Below, in pieces: positions 1-5,539 of a DNA stretch of 7,848 nt (positions within the stretch are counted from its first letter, which is position 1; each line of letters begins with the position of its first letter). The position numbers and the translations under genes are program-made. The stretch is from the NCBI GenBank assembly GCA_900754385.1, contig CAAECP010000196.1, positions 1 through 7,848 of the forward strand, read 5' to 3'. The stretch is from an uncultured Collinsella sp. GTDB taxonomy: Bacteria; Actinomycetota; Coriobacteriia; Coriobacteriales; Coriobacteriaceae. The notes beneath the pieces are model-generated. The model was given only the letters and a program-made list of their open reading frames with translations, made no database searches and had not been told where the DNA came from.

Positions 1-314
1 CGCAGACCAAACCCGCCGATGGAGTTAACGAACCACCACAGGTGCGGCCCCTCGGCATCAAACGAAGCATCAAAGCCCTCGGACGCAGCAGCAAACGCCG
101 CAGCCGCGGGCTCCCCCACCAGCGCAACATCGCAGCCATCAAAGCCGCAGGCAAACACATCGGCAAAGTCGTCCGCAAAGGCCACCAAGCGATCGCCGGG
201 CCGCACAATCCCCAGCATCGACAGCGCCGCCGGCACATGCGAGGCCGAGACAAGACGCGCCTCACGCGCACCGGCCCTCAAAGCCCAAGCCTCTTCTAGC
301 TGCTGTACATCCAC
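1..314 (-). CDS. Unrecognised protein, N-terminal part, runs off left edge
   Basis: An open minus-strand frame with no stop runs from the left edge back to at least 365. Codon use looks coding: third positions are mostly G, C or T and rarely A, with GAT and TTT frequent as in neighbouring genes. I chose the GTG at 314-312 (MDVQQLEEAWALRAGAR...) because an AAGGGA purine run at 324-329 lies 9 nt upstream. A TTG at 332 and an ATG at 365 are in frame, but both lack a Shine-Dalgarno and the ATG lies inside the terminator hairpin. About 104 residues are visible, Ala-rich, with no signal peptide or membrane segment. A stretch near residues 37-45 reads GIVRPGDRL, loosely like the 'PGD' segment of fold-type I PLP enzymes, but that is too weak to name a family. 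Function unknown. The gene starts only 17 nt beyond the U-tract of the preceding terminator, so how it is transcribed is unclear. Confidence 0.5.
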   Translation of the reverse strand, partial: MDVQQLEEAWALRAGAREARLVSASHVPAALSMLGIVRPGDRLVAFADDFADVFACGFDGCDVALVGEPAAAAFAAASEGFDASFDAEGPHLWWFVNSIGGFGL

Positions 315-330
315 ACGGCACCGTCCCTTC

Positions 331-371
331 AAAACAAAAACCCACGATGCGGGTGTTTCCCGCATCGTGGG
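331..371 (-). terminator. Intrinsic terminator after the GH32 gene
   Basis: A perfect 13-bp inverted repeat (341-353 cccacgatgcggg pairs with 359-371) encloses a 5-nt loop. On the minus strand it is followed directly by a T-rich tract (tttttgtttt, 340-331). It lies 37 nt beyond the hydrolase stop codon and should end the sugar transcript. The T tract is on the minus-strand side only, so it is directional. Confidence 0.92.
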
Positions 372-408
372 CAACGGCTGCAGTATAGCGCCGATATGCG
401 GCGAATCG

Positions 409-1941
409 CTAGATGTTGAGCGCGTGGTAGGTCACGCTCGCGCCGACGGCGTCAACGGTCACGCCATAGGCCTCGGGATAGATGCGCGTCGAAAACACGA
501 GCGCGCCATCGTTTACAAACACCTCAACCGAAGAAGCGTCGCCGACGATGCGTACGTTTCGAACCTCGTCGACCGGTTCCCAACGCACCGCGCGACCGCA
601 GCCGGCCGCCGTACGGGCCTCGTCGGTAAAGCGCATCTCAAAGCGCGCGGGCAGTTCACCCTCGGCGGGCACAAACGCCAGCTTCAGCTCGCCATCAACG
701 GTCGCACTAAAAGCGCCGTCGACACCGGCAACAATAACGTCAAAGCAGGTATCGCCGGCAACCTCCAACGAGCCCTCCCCCACACGCACCGAGGCATAAT
801 GGTGCTCGATCTCGCGCGCCGGCTGCTGCAGTACCACGCCGCCAGCACCGACCGTAAGCTCACGCGGCACCGTCATGCAGTGCTGCCAGCCGCACGCCAC
901 GGTGGGGTCGTTGCCATAGGTCGGCTCATCGGGCATGCCCATCCAGCCGATTAGAATATGGCGACCGTCCTCGGCCGTGAACTCCTGCGGCGCATAGAAG
1001 TCAAAACCTGCGTCCCACAGGCGGAACTCGCCCAGATCATAAGCGTCCTTGCCAGCCGTAATGTCACCCGTAACGGGCATGTAGCCCGCTGCATACACAT
1101 TGCCGCGGTCCCAACGACCGCTCTCGAGCCCTTGGGGAGAGAAGGACAGCCACTTCGCCGGTGCACCGCCTTTCGCATCGAGCTCGATATAGCTGGGGCA
1201 CTCCCACATAAAGCCAAAGCGCTCGGGCGTAGACACGCGATTCTCGAGCTCCCAACTAAGCATGTCAGCCGAGCCGTACACCAAGATCTCGCCCACATCG
1301 CGACCGGCACCCTCGCCATGCATGGCGCAAAAACGGCTCTCGACATGCGGACCGTCGACGCGACGACGCGCGCCCAGCACCATGTGATAACGCCCGTCCA
1401 CGTCACGCCACACCTTGGGGTCGCGCACATGGCAGGTCAAATCCTCGGGATAATCCTCGGAAGTCAGCACCACACGCTTGGCGCCGAACGCCTGGCCGTC
1501 GGTGCTCTCCACATAGACGGTATCGGCTCGTCGACCGGTATTGACGTAATCGTACGTGCCGTCCGCATCGGAAAGCTTAACGTTGCCCGTATAAAGTACG
1601 CGAATGCGACCGTCTTCGGCAAGCGCGGAGCCCGAATACACACCGTGACAATCGAACGACTCGTCGGGCAGCAGCGGGGCGCCAACGTAATCCCACGTCA
1701 TAAGGTCGCGACTCGTCGCATGGCCCCAGACCTTAACGCCACCCTCGACATCAAAGGGCGCATATTGAAAATAAGCGTGGAACACGCCGCCCGCTTGGCA
1801 AAGACCGTTGGGGTCGTTGAGCCAACCCGCCGGCGGCATAATATGGAAGTGTTGGCCATACGCGCCATGACCACACTCAGAGGCGGCAGCATCAACCGCG
1901 GCAACCAACTTTGCAAGGTCGCGACCAAGTGCATTAGACAT
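409..1941 (-). CDS. scrB: GH32 sucrose-6-phosphate hydrolase (invertase)
   Basis: A 510-residue glycoside hydrolase family 32 enzyme. It should cleave sucrose-6-phosphate, delivered by the adjacent PTS permease, to glucose-6-phosphate and fructose in the cytoplasm; there is no signal peptide. The three GH32 signatures are present: WLNDPNG at residues 40-46 with nucleophile Asp43, RDP at 173-175 (transition-state Asp174), and MWECP at 245-249 with acid/base Glu247. A five-bladed propeller (about residues 30-360, ending with GWQHCMTVPREL) is followed by a C-terminal beta-sandwich that includes SSVEVFVNDG. The start ATG has AGGA at 1949-1952, 7 nt upstream. The length is close to the usual 450-510 for the family. 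A segment of about 20-25 residues (191-216) between MVLGA and GEILVYGS is longer than in typical family members. It is the last gene of the sugar cluster, 107 nt after the permease gene. Activity on other beta-fructosides such as kestose cannot be excluded, but the PTS context favours sucrose-6-phosphate. The symbol sacA is equally usable. Confidence 0.93.
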   Translation of the reverse strand: MSNALGRDLAKLVAAVDAAASECGHGAYGQHFHIMPPAGWLNDPNGLCQAGGVFHAYFQYAPFDVEGGVKVWGHATSRDLMTWDYVGAPLLPDESFDCHGVYSGSALAEDGRIRVLYTGNVKLSDADGTYDYVNTGRRADTVYVESTDGQAFGAKRVVLTSEDYPEDLTCHVRDPKVWRDVDGRYHMVLGARRRVDGPHVESRFCAMHGEGAGRDVGEILVYGSADMLSWELENRVSTPERFGFMWECPSYIELDAKGGAPAKWLSFSPQGLESGRWDRGNVYAAGYMPVTGDITAGKDAYDLGEFRLWDAGFDFYAPQEFTAEDGRHILIGWMGMPDEPTYGNDPTVACGWQHCMTVPRELTVGAGGVVLQQPAREIEHHYASVRVGEGSLEVAGDTCFDVIVAGVDGAFSATVDGELKLAFVPAEGELPARFEMRFTDEARTAAGCGRAVRWEPVDEVRNVRIVGDASSVEVFVNDGALVFSTRIYPEAYGVTVDAVGASVTYHALNI

Positions 1942-2003
1942 ATCAAAGTCCTAACGGATCGAAAGTAACAAGGCACCAGAGATCGGCACCGGATACGGGA
2001 AAC

Positions 2004-2028
2004 GCCCGCGAGCATACAACCCGCGGGC
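2004..2028 (-). other. Intercistronic hairpin between permease and hydrolase genes
   Basis: A 7-bp GC-only inverted repeat (2004-2010 gcccgcg with 2022-2028 cgcgggc) encloses an 11-nt loop, 20 nt beyond the permease stop. On the minus strand only a short GTTTCCC follows, so this is not a convincing full terminator. It may attenuate read-through into the hydrolase gene or protect the permease mRNA 3' end. I see no clear promoter in the rest of the 107-nt gap, so co-transcription is the simplest reading. Confidence 0.5.
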
Positions 2029-2048
2029 ATCCCCTCAATCAAAAGCTC

Positions 2049-3449
2049 TTACGCCTGCTCGGAAGCCTTGGGCTCATCCTTGTACAGGACAAACGAGACG
2101 GCAAAGGAAACCAGCGCGGCAACCGCAAACATGATCGCATACTGCACGGGCTGGGCCAGGCACAGCAGGATACCGAAGATACCGGTAACGCCCGTGCCGG
2201 AGGCAGCCAGCGAAGTAAGCGCGCAGACCAGGGCACCGCAACCACCGCCGATGCAGCCGGCGATGAAGGGCTTAAAGAAGCGCAGGTTCACACCAAAGAT
2301 GGCAGGCTCGGTAATACCCATGAAGGCGGACAGGGCCGAAGGAAGCGCCAGGCCCTTGATCTTGGCATCGCGGGTCTTAAAGGCAACGGCGAGTGCGGCA
2401 CCACCCTGGGCGATGTTAGCGGCACTGGCGATGGGCAGCCAATAGGTTACGCCGTACTGGGCGAGCTGACCCAGGTCGATGGCGGTGTACATCTGGTGGA
2501 TACCGGTAACGACCGTGGGGGCATAGAACAGGCCGACGATAAAGGAACCGATACCAAAGGGCAGGGTGAGCAGGGCCTGAATCAGACCGAGGATGGCGTT
2601 CTCGGCCCACACGAAGATGGGACCGACGGCAACGAAGGTCACGAGCACGGTAACGAACACCGAGACGAGCGGGGTCACAAAGAGGTCGAACATCTCGGGG
2701 ACAACCTTGTGGAGACGCTTCTCGAGGAAGGCGAGTATGGCGCAGGCGATAACGATGGGGATAACGTGGCCCTGATAACCGACCCACTCAAAGCTGTACA
2801 CGCCGGGAATGACGGTGACCATGGTCTGCACGCCCTCGGAGGCAACCGTGTAGGCGCTCTGCAGCGAGGAGTTGATGAACGCACCTCCGACGACGGCGCC
2901 CAAATACGGGTTAGCGCCAAAGGCCTTAGCCGCGGAGTAGCCGATCAGGATCTGCAGAATGCCAAAGGACGTGCCCGAGACCAGGTCGGCGATCTTGTAG
3001 ATAAAGTTATTGGTGTCGAGCGCGATAAAACCGTTGGAGGCCATAAAGTTGAGCGCGCTCATGATTCCCAGCAGCAGGCCCGAAGCCACGATGGCGGGGA
3101 TGATGGGGACAAAAACGTCGCCGAGCACCTTAATGGCACGCATAAAGATGTTCTGCTGCTGTGCCGCGGCCTCCTTAACCTCGGCTTTGGTGGCAGCCTC
3201 GACGCCGCTAAGCGCGATGAACTCTTCGTAGACCTTGTTGACGGTGCCAGTGCCAAAAATAATCTGGAGCTGGCCTTGGGCCTCAAAGACGCCCTTGGCG
3301 CCGTCGATATTCTCGATGGCCTCCTTGTCAACCTTGGCGTTATCGGCAATCACCAGGCGCAGACGCGTGGCGCAGTGTGCGGCCGAAACAACGTTGTCGG
3401 CGCCACCGACGTTGTCGAGCACCTCTTGGGCTGATTTGCGGTAGTCCAT
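2049..3449 (-). CDS. scrA: Sucrose-type PTS permease, EIIBC
   Basis: A 466-residue phosphotransferase permease that imports sucrose and phosphorylates it at the 6 position of the glucose moiety. The cytoplasmic EIIB domain (about residues 1-85) has the phosphorylation site Cys26 in AHCATRLRL. The EIIC membrane domain (about 100-460) begins with FVPIIPAIVASGLL near 113, contains TGIHQMY near 315 and WLPIASAANIAQGG near 337, and carries the EIIC hallmark GITEPAIFGVNLR near 378. The glucose/sucrose/beta-glucoside superfamily is clear. Sucrose specificity is inferred from this motif set plus the adjacent GH32 gene; trehalose or another disaccharide is the main alternative. There is no EIIA domain, so a Crr-type EIIA must be supplied in trans. 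I chose the ATG at 3449 because GGAGG at 3461-3465 and AAAGGGA at 3454-3460 precede it; an in-frame ATG at 3482 would put these inside the coding sequence. Two operators lie just upstream. Confidence 0.92.
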   Translation of the reverse strand: MDYRKSAQEVLDNVGGADNVVSAAHCATRLRLVIADNAKVDKEAIENIDGAKGVFEAQGQLQIIFGTGTVNKVYEEFIALSGVEAATKAEVKEAAAQQQNIFMRAIKVLGDVFVPIIPAIVASGLLLGIMSALNFMASNGFIALDTNNFIYKIADLVSGTSFGILQILIGYSAAKAFGANPYLGAVVGGAFINSSLQSAYTVASEGVQTMVTVIPGVYSFEWVGYQGHVIPIVIACAILAFLEKRLHKVVPEMFDLFVTPLVSVFVTVLVTFVAVGPIFVWAENAILGLIQALLTLPFGIGSFIVGLFYAPTVVTGIHQMYTAIDLGQLAQYGVTYWLPIASAANIAQGGAALAVAFKTRDAKIKGLALPSALSAFMGITEPAIFGVNLRFFKPFIAGCIGGGCGALVCALTSLAASGTGVTGIFGILLCLAQPVQYAIMFAVAALVSFAVSFVLYKDEPKASEQA

Positions 3450-3465
3450 GACTTCCCTTTCCTCC
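3450..3465 (-). promoter_or_regulatory. Ribosome binding site of the permease gene
   Basis: On the minus strand GGAGG (3465-3461) is followed by AAAGGGA and then the ATG at 3449. This purine-rich tract is the strongest Shine-Dalgarno in the sugar cluster. It decides the start at 3449 rather than the in-frame ATG codons at 3476 or 3482. Confidence 0.8.
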
Positions 3466-3504
3466 AACGGGCGCATCTGCACCCGGCCATCTTTGACACT
3501 TACA

Positions 3505-3520
3505 CTGTAATCGTTTTCAG
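3505..3520 (-). promoter_or_regulatory. LacI-type operator O2, promoter-downstream
   Basis: The plus strand reads CTGTAATCGTTTTCAG, an imperfect palindrome centred on CG with CTG...CAG ends; the minus-strand core is TGAAAACGATTACA. This matches the general LacI/GalR operator form. It lies 55 nt upstream of the permease start and its core is identical to the site at 3531-3546. The adjacent LacI-family gene is the obvious candidate binder. Confidence 0.8.
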
Positions 3521-3530
3521 TTATATATAG
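3521..3530 (-). promoter_or_regulatory. Likely -10 element of the permease promoter
   Basis: The only strongly AT-rich decamer in the region (minus strand CTATATATAA, containing TATATA and, with the next base, TATAAC) lies exactly between the two operators. I found no good TTGACA-like -35 at 16-18 bp; the nearest partial match, TTTACC at 3556-3551, is about 21 bp away. The promoter assignment therefore rests on the -10 and its placement. A repressor bound on both sides would block it. Confidence 0.5.
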
Positions 3531-3546
3531 CTGTAATCGTTTTCAT
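3531..3546 (-). promoter_or_regulatory. LacI-type operator O1, promoter-upstream
   Basis: The plus strand reads CTGTAATCGTTTTCAT, sharing 15 of 16 bases with the site at 3505-3520. The two sites are spaced 26 bp apart, start to start. It overlaps the place where a -35 element would be expected for the TATATA element at 3521-3530, so occupancy should exclude RNA polymerase. The core also fits the cre consensus TGWNANCGNTNNCA, so a global LacI-family catabolite regulator is a possible alternative binder. Confidence 0.8.
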
Positions 3547-3631
3547 TAGCGGTAAACGGTAGATATTTGACGGTGAAAGGTGGTTTTGAGCCAAAAACAG
3601 GGAATCAAAGGCCGGCAGACATGCCCAAAGC

Positions 3632-4612
3632 CTAGACATTCATCAGCTGATGTCCGAGCTTGAGCGTCTTGAGGCCGCTCTCCCCCTCCACGCCATCGAG
3701 CGTGTTGAGCAACATATTGGTCGCCTCGACGCCACTGGTCAGGTAACCGTAATGCACGGTGGGAATGCCGCCCGTCAGCGCGCGCAAAAATGCGTTGTCG
3801 CCAAAACCGCTCACGCGACGCACGCCCTCGCCCATGCCGCGCGCCTCGTCAAGAGCGCGCAGGGCGCCGGCCGCCATAGTGTCGGTCGCGCACGCGATAA
3901 ACGAAACATCCGGCACTTCGCCCAGCAGCTCGCGCGACGCACGATAGCCGGAATCGAGGGTAAAGGACCCGCAGCGAATCAAATCGGGATCGAGCACAAC
4001 GCCCGCGGCGCCCAGACCAGCTTCAAAACCACGACGACGGTCGTAACCGGCGGCACGGTCTTCCTCGGTAACACCGATATAGGCAATCTTGCCCTCAACA
4101 TGCGTCGCAAGCGCCTGGCCCAGCTCAAAGGCAGCCTCGTAATCGTCATGGTAGACGCAAGCCGCGCCCTCGACGTTTTGGCCGATCAGCACAATGGGTA
4201 CACGGCAAGACGCAATGGCCGCACGGTGCTCATCGGTAATCATGGTTGCCACGAGCACGATGCCATCGACCGGGTGGTTCTGGAACAAGTCGAGATACTC
4301 GAGCTCGCGCTCGGCCACGTTGTCAGTATTCGCGAGCAGCATCTGGTACCCGCGGCGACCGAGCACCTGACCGATACCCGCAGTAATGCGGCTCACGGAT
4401 TCCGAGTTGATCTTGGGCACGATGACGCCGATGAGCTTGGTGGAGCCGGTGCGCAGCGCGCGGGCCTGGTTGGACCGCACGTATCCGGTCAGCTCAATCG
4501 CCTGCTTAATGCGCTCGGCCTTGTCCGCCGAGATATATCCACCGTTGAGGTAGCGCGAGACGGCGGCGCTCGAAACGCCCGCTAGCTCGGCCACATCTTT
4601 CATCTTTACCAC
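3632..4612 (-). CDS. scrR: LacI/GalR-family transcriptional repressor of the sucrose genes
   Basis: A LacI-family regulator of about 326 residues. The N-terminal helix-turn-helix covers residues 5-24 (MKDVAELAGVSSAAVSRYLN), with the hinge helix around NQARALRTG at 48-56. It is followed by a periplasmic-binding-protein-like effector domain that begins LIGVIVP and includes HPVDGIVLV and IACATDTMAAGAL. It is cytoplasmic and presumably releases DNA on binding sucrose, sucrose-6-phosphate or fructose; the inducer cannot be read from the sequence. I chose the GTG at 4612 because AAAGGGG (4624-4618) is 5 nt upstream. An ATG at 4603 is 14 nt from that Shine-Dalgarno, and a TTG at 4633 would overlap the operator. 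It lies 182 nt upstream of the permease gene on the same strand. Operators before the permease gene and before this gene share one core, so local control plus autoregulation is the best reading. The symbol is by role and is not proven. Confidence 0.87.
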   Translation of the reverse strand: MVKMKDVAELAGVSSAAVSRYLNGGYISADKAERIKQAIELTGYVRSNQARALRTGSTKLIGVIVPKINSESVSRITAGIGQVLGRRGYQMLLANTDNVAERELEYLDLFQNHPVDGIVLVATMITDEHRAAIASCRVPIVLIGQNVEGAACVYHDDYEAAFELGQALATHVEGKIAYIGVTEEDRAAGYDRRRGFEAGLGAAGVVLDPDLIRCGSFTLDSGYRASRELLGEVPDVSFIACATDTMAAGALRALDEARGMGEGVRRVSGFGDNAFLRALTGGIPTVHYGYLTSGVEATNMLLNTLDGVEGESGLKTLKLGHQLMNV

Positions 4613-4617
4613 GAGCA

Positions 4618-4624
4618 CCCCTTT
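4618..4624 (-). promoter_or_regulatory. Ribosome binding site of the lacI-family gene
   Basis: The minus strand reads AAAGGGG and lies 5 nt before the GTG at 4612-4610. It is the only good Shine-Dalgarno nearby and decides the start. The GTG at 4618 overlaps it, and the ATG at 4603 is too far away. Confidence 0.65.
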
Positions 4625-4628
4625 ATCT

Positions 4629-4642
4629 TGCAATCGTTTGCA
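4629..4642 (-). promoter_or_regulatory. LacI-type operator O3, autoregulatory site
   Basis: The plus strand reads TGCAATCGTTTGCA, a near-perfect palindrome (TGCAAAC/GATTGCA on the minus strand). It differs from the permease operators (TGTAATCGTTTTCA) at two positions. It lies 4 nt upstream of the Shine-Dalgarno of the repressor gene, where it would cover the transcription start of a promoter at about 4645-4673. This suggests negative autoregulation. Confidence 0.75.
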
Positions 4643-4644
4643 CC

Positions 4645-4673
4645 ATCATACCCAGCCCAAGTCGGCATAATAA
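4645..4673 (-). promoter_or_regulatory. Weak candidate promoter of the lacI-family gene
   Basis: The minus strand has TTATTA (4673-4668), 17 bp, then TATGAT (4650-4645). The -10 resembles TATAAT, while the -35 is poor (3 of 6 matches). Its predicted start site would fall within operator O3. Alternatives such as TTGGTT (4693-4688) with TATTAT (4672-4667) have a short 15-bp spacer. Confidence 0.35.
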
Positions 4674-4699
4674 ATCAATTTAAACCGAACCAAATATGC

Positions 4700-4864
4700 C
4701 CATCCTGGTCGAGCATACGCCAGCGAACGGGCAGCTGCCGTGGCGAGGTGCCACAAAAGAGGAGCGACGCGTACTTTATGTACGCGAGCGACGGTTTGAG
4801 CGGCAGATCGCCCGGCAGATGCCCGCGCAGCGTCGAGCGGTCCGGCGTTCGTTAGAACGCCGGA
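4700..4864. repeat. Structured intergenic element with hairpins and short direct repeats
   Basis: This non-coding stretch holds an unusual density of symmetric sequence. It has a ggcagctgcc palindrome at 4730-4739, a gtggc/gccac hairpin at 4740-4754, and a cgcgtac/gtacgcg hairpin at 4768-4786 with loop tttat. The last is flanked by direct copies of gagcgacg at 4762-4769 and 4786-4793. A near-tandem pair ggcagatcgccc/ggcagatgccc lies at 4802-4824, and a 10-bp terminal hairpin at 4841-4864. The small plus-strand open frames through it are Arg-rich and lack ribosome binding sites. It could be an interspersed repeat, a structured RNA or a mobile-element remnant; the strand is unknown. Confidence 0.4.
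4841..4864 (-). terminator. Hairpin just after the DUF4956 gene, possible operon end
   Basis: A 10-bp perfect stem (4841-4850 tccggcgttc with 4855-4864) with a 4-nt loop begins 6 nt beyond the DUF4956 stop codon. No T tract follows on either strand, so it is not a classical intrinsic terminator. It may be a transcript-end stabiliser or part of the repeat-like element. Confidence 0.4.
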
Positions 4865-4870
4865 ACCAAA

Positions 4871-5536
4871 CTAGCCGTGATATTCGCCGTTGTACTGGAT
4901 GAGCGTCAGGTCCTCAACGCCGTCGAGCGCGCGAATCGCATCGGCGTAGGGCATGTCAACGCCGTCCGAGAACACCTCGACGGCCATCTCGACCTTGTCA
5001 CCGCGCATCGTCTTAGATTTGACGGTGAACTTGGTACGCCCAAACGCGCGCACGATATCGTCGCCGGTGGTCTGGCCCGTGTAGTGGATGACCATCATGT
5101 ACACACGCGCCTTGTCCTGGTGGCTCGCAAAGCCGGCGATCATCACCACGATCACCGCTGCCGTGAGCCCCACGAGCGCATACATGCCGGCGCCGGCCGT
5201 AATACCCGTCGTAATGGCCCAAAACAGATACAGCAGGTCGAGCGGGTCCTTGACCGCCGTACGGTAACGAACGATGGACAGAGCACCGACCATACCGAGC
5301 GAGATGACCACGTTCGTCGAGATCGCGAGCGTAACCATGCAGGTAAGCACGCACATGCCCACAAGCGTCACGGCAAAACTGCGCGAATACACCACGCCGG
5401 TAAAAAAGCGCTTGTACACGTAATAGATCAGGATGCCCATGGCGAGCGCCACGAGCAGCGACAGGCCGATCTTGGCAGGGTCGACCTGGCCAAACGCCTC
5501 CAAGACGGAGTTCTTAAAAAAGTCCCTGGTGCTCAT
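4871..5536 (-). CDS. DUF4956 family integral membrane protein
   Basis: A 221-residue membrane protein of unknown function. About four hydrophobic segments are visible (roughly residues 22-41, 52-72, 98-115 and 118-137), then a soluble domain of about 80 residues (143-221) that is probably cytoplasmic with an alpha/beta, ACT-like look. The family hallmark GALSIVRYRTAVKDP lies at 84-98 between segments 2 and 3; its conserved basic and acidic residues next to the membrane suggest a functional loop or pore-lining element. The start ATG is 3 nt after the VTC-domain stop, and GAGGGG lies 11 nt upstream inside that gene's end, so the two are probably translationally coupled. DUF4956 proteins commonly occur beside VTC-domain polymerases, as here. 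A role in membrane anchoring or in moving the polymerase product is inference; no biochemical function is established from the sequence. Confidence 0.88.
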   Translation of the reverse strand: MSTRDFFKNSVLEAFGQVDPAKIGLSLLVALAMGILIYYVYKRFFTGVVYSRSFAVTLVGMCVLTCMVTLAISTNVVISLGMVGALSIVRYRTAVKDPLDLLYLFWAITTGITAGAGMYALVGLTAAVIVVMIAGFASHQDKARVYMMVIHYTGQTTGDDIVRAFGRTKFTVKSKTMRGDKVEMAVEVFSDGVDMPYADAIRALDGVEDLTLIQYNGEYHG

Positions 5537-5539
5537 GGT

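Noticed and set aside
19..954. Long plus-strand open frame antisense to the left-edge gene and the hydrolase 3' half
   Set aside because: It is Ala/Arg/His-rich with no family features, crosses the terminator hairpin, and lies opposite a GH32 gene with intact catalytic motifs; it is a GC-rich shadow frame.
958..1968. 336-codon plus-strand open frame
   Set aside because: Exactly antisense to the hydrolase gene, with no ribosome binding site or recognisable domain.
2496..3434. 312-codon plus-strand open frame
   Set aside because: Antisense to the PTS permease gene; its Asp/Gly/His-rich low-complexity product is typical of reverse-complement frames of membrane proteins.
3450..3482. Longer permease start at the ATG at 3482
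   Set aside because: It would place GGAGG and AAAGGGA inside the coding sequence and add 11 residues (MQMRPLEEREV) not expected before the EIIB domain.
3597..3631. Possible terminator after the repressor gene
   Set aside because: There are only short GGC/GCC pairings and a TTTTT run not attached to a stable stem; too weak to call.
3650..4585. 311-codon plus-strand open frame
   Set aside because: Antisense to the LacI-family gene, whose HTH and effector domain are clear.
4613..4633. Repressor start at the TTG at 4633
   Set aside because: It would put the Shine-Dalgarno inside the gene and overlap the operator; the LacI family usually starts just before the KDVAELAGVS helix.
4696..4902. 68-codon plus-strand frame (MPILVEHTPANG...) through the hairpin-dense element
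   Set aside because: No Shine-Dalgarno, very Arg-rich, overlaps the DUF4956 3' end and follows the repeats; better explained as chance translation of a structured element.
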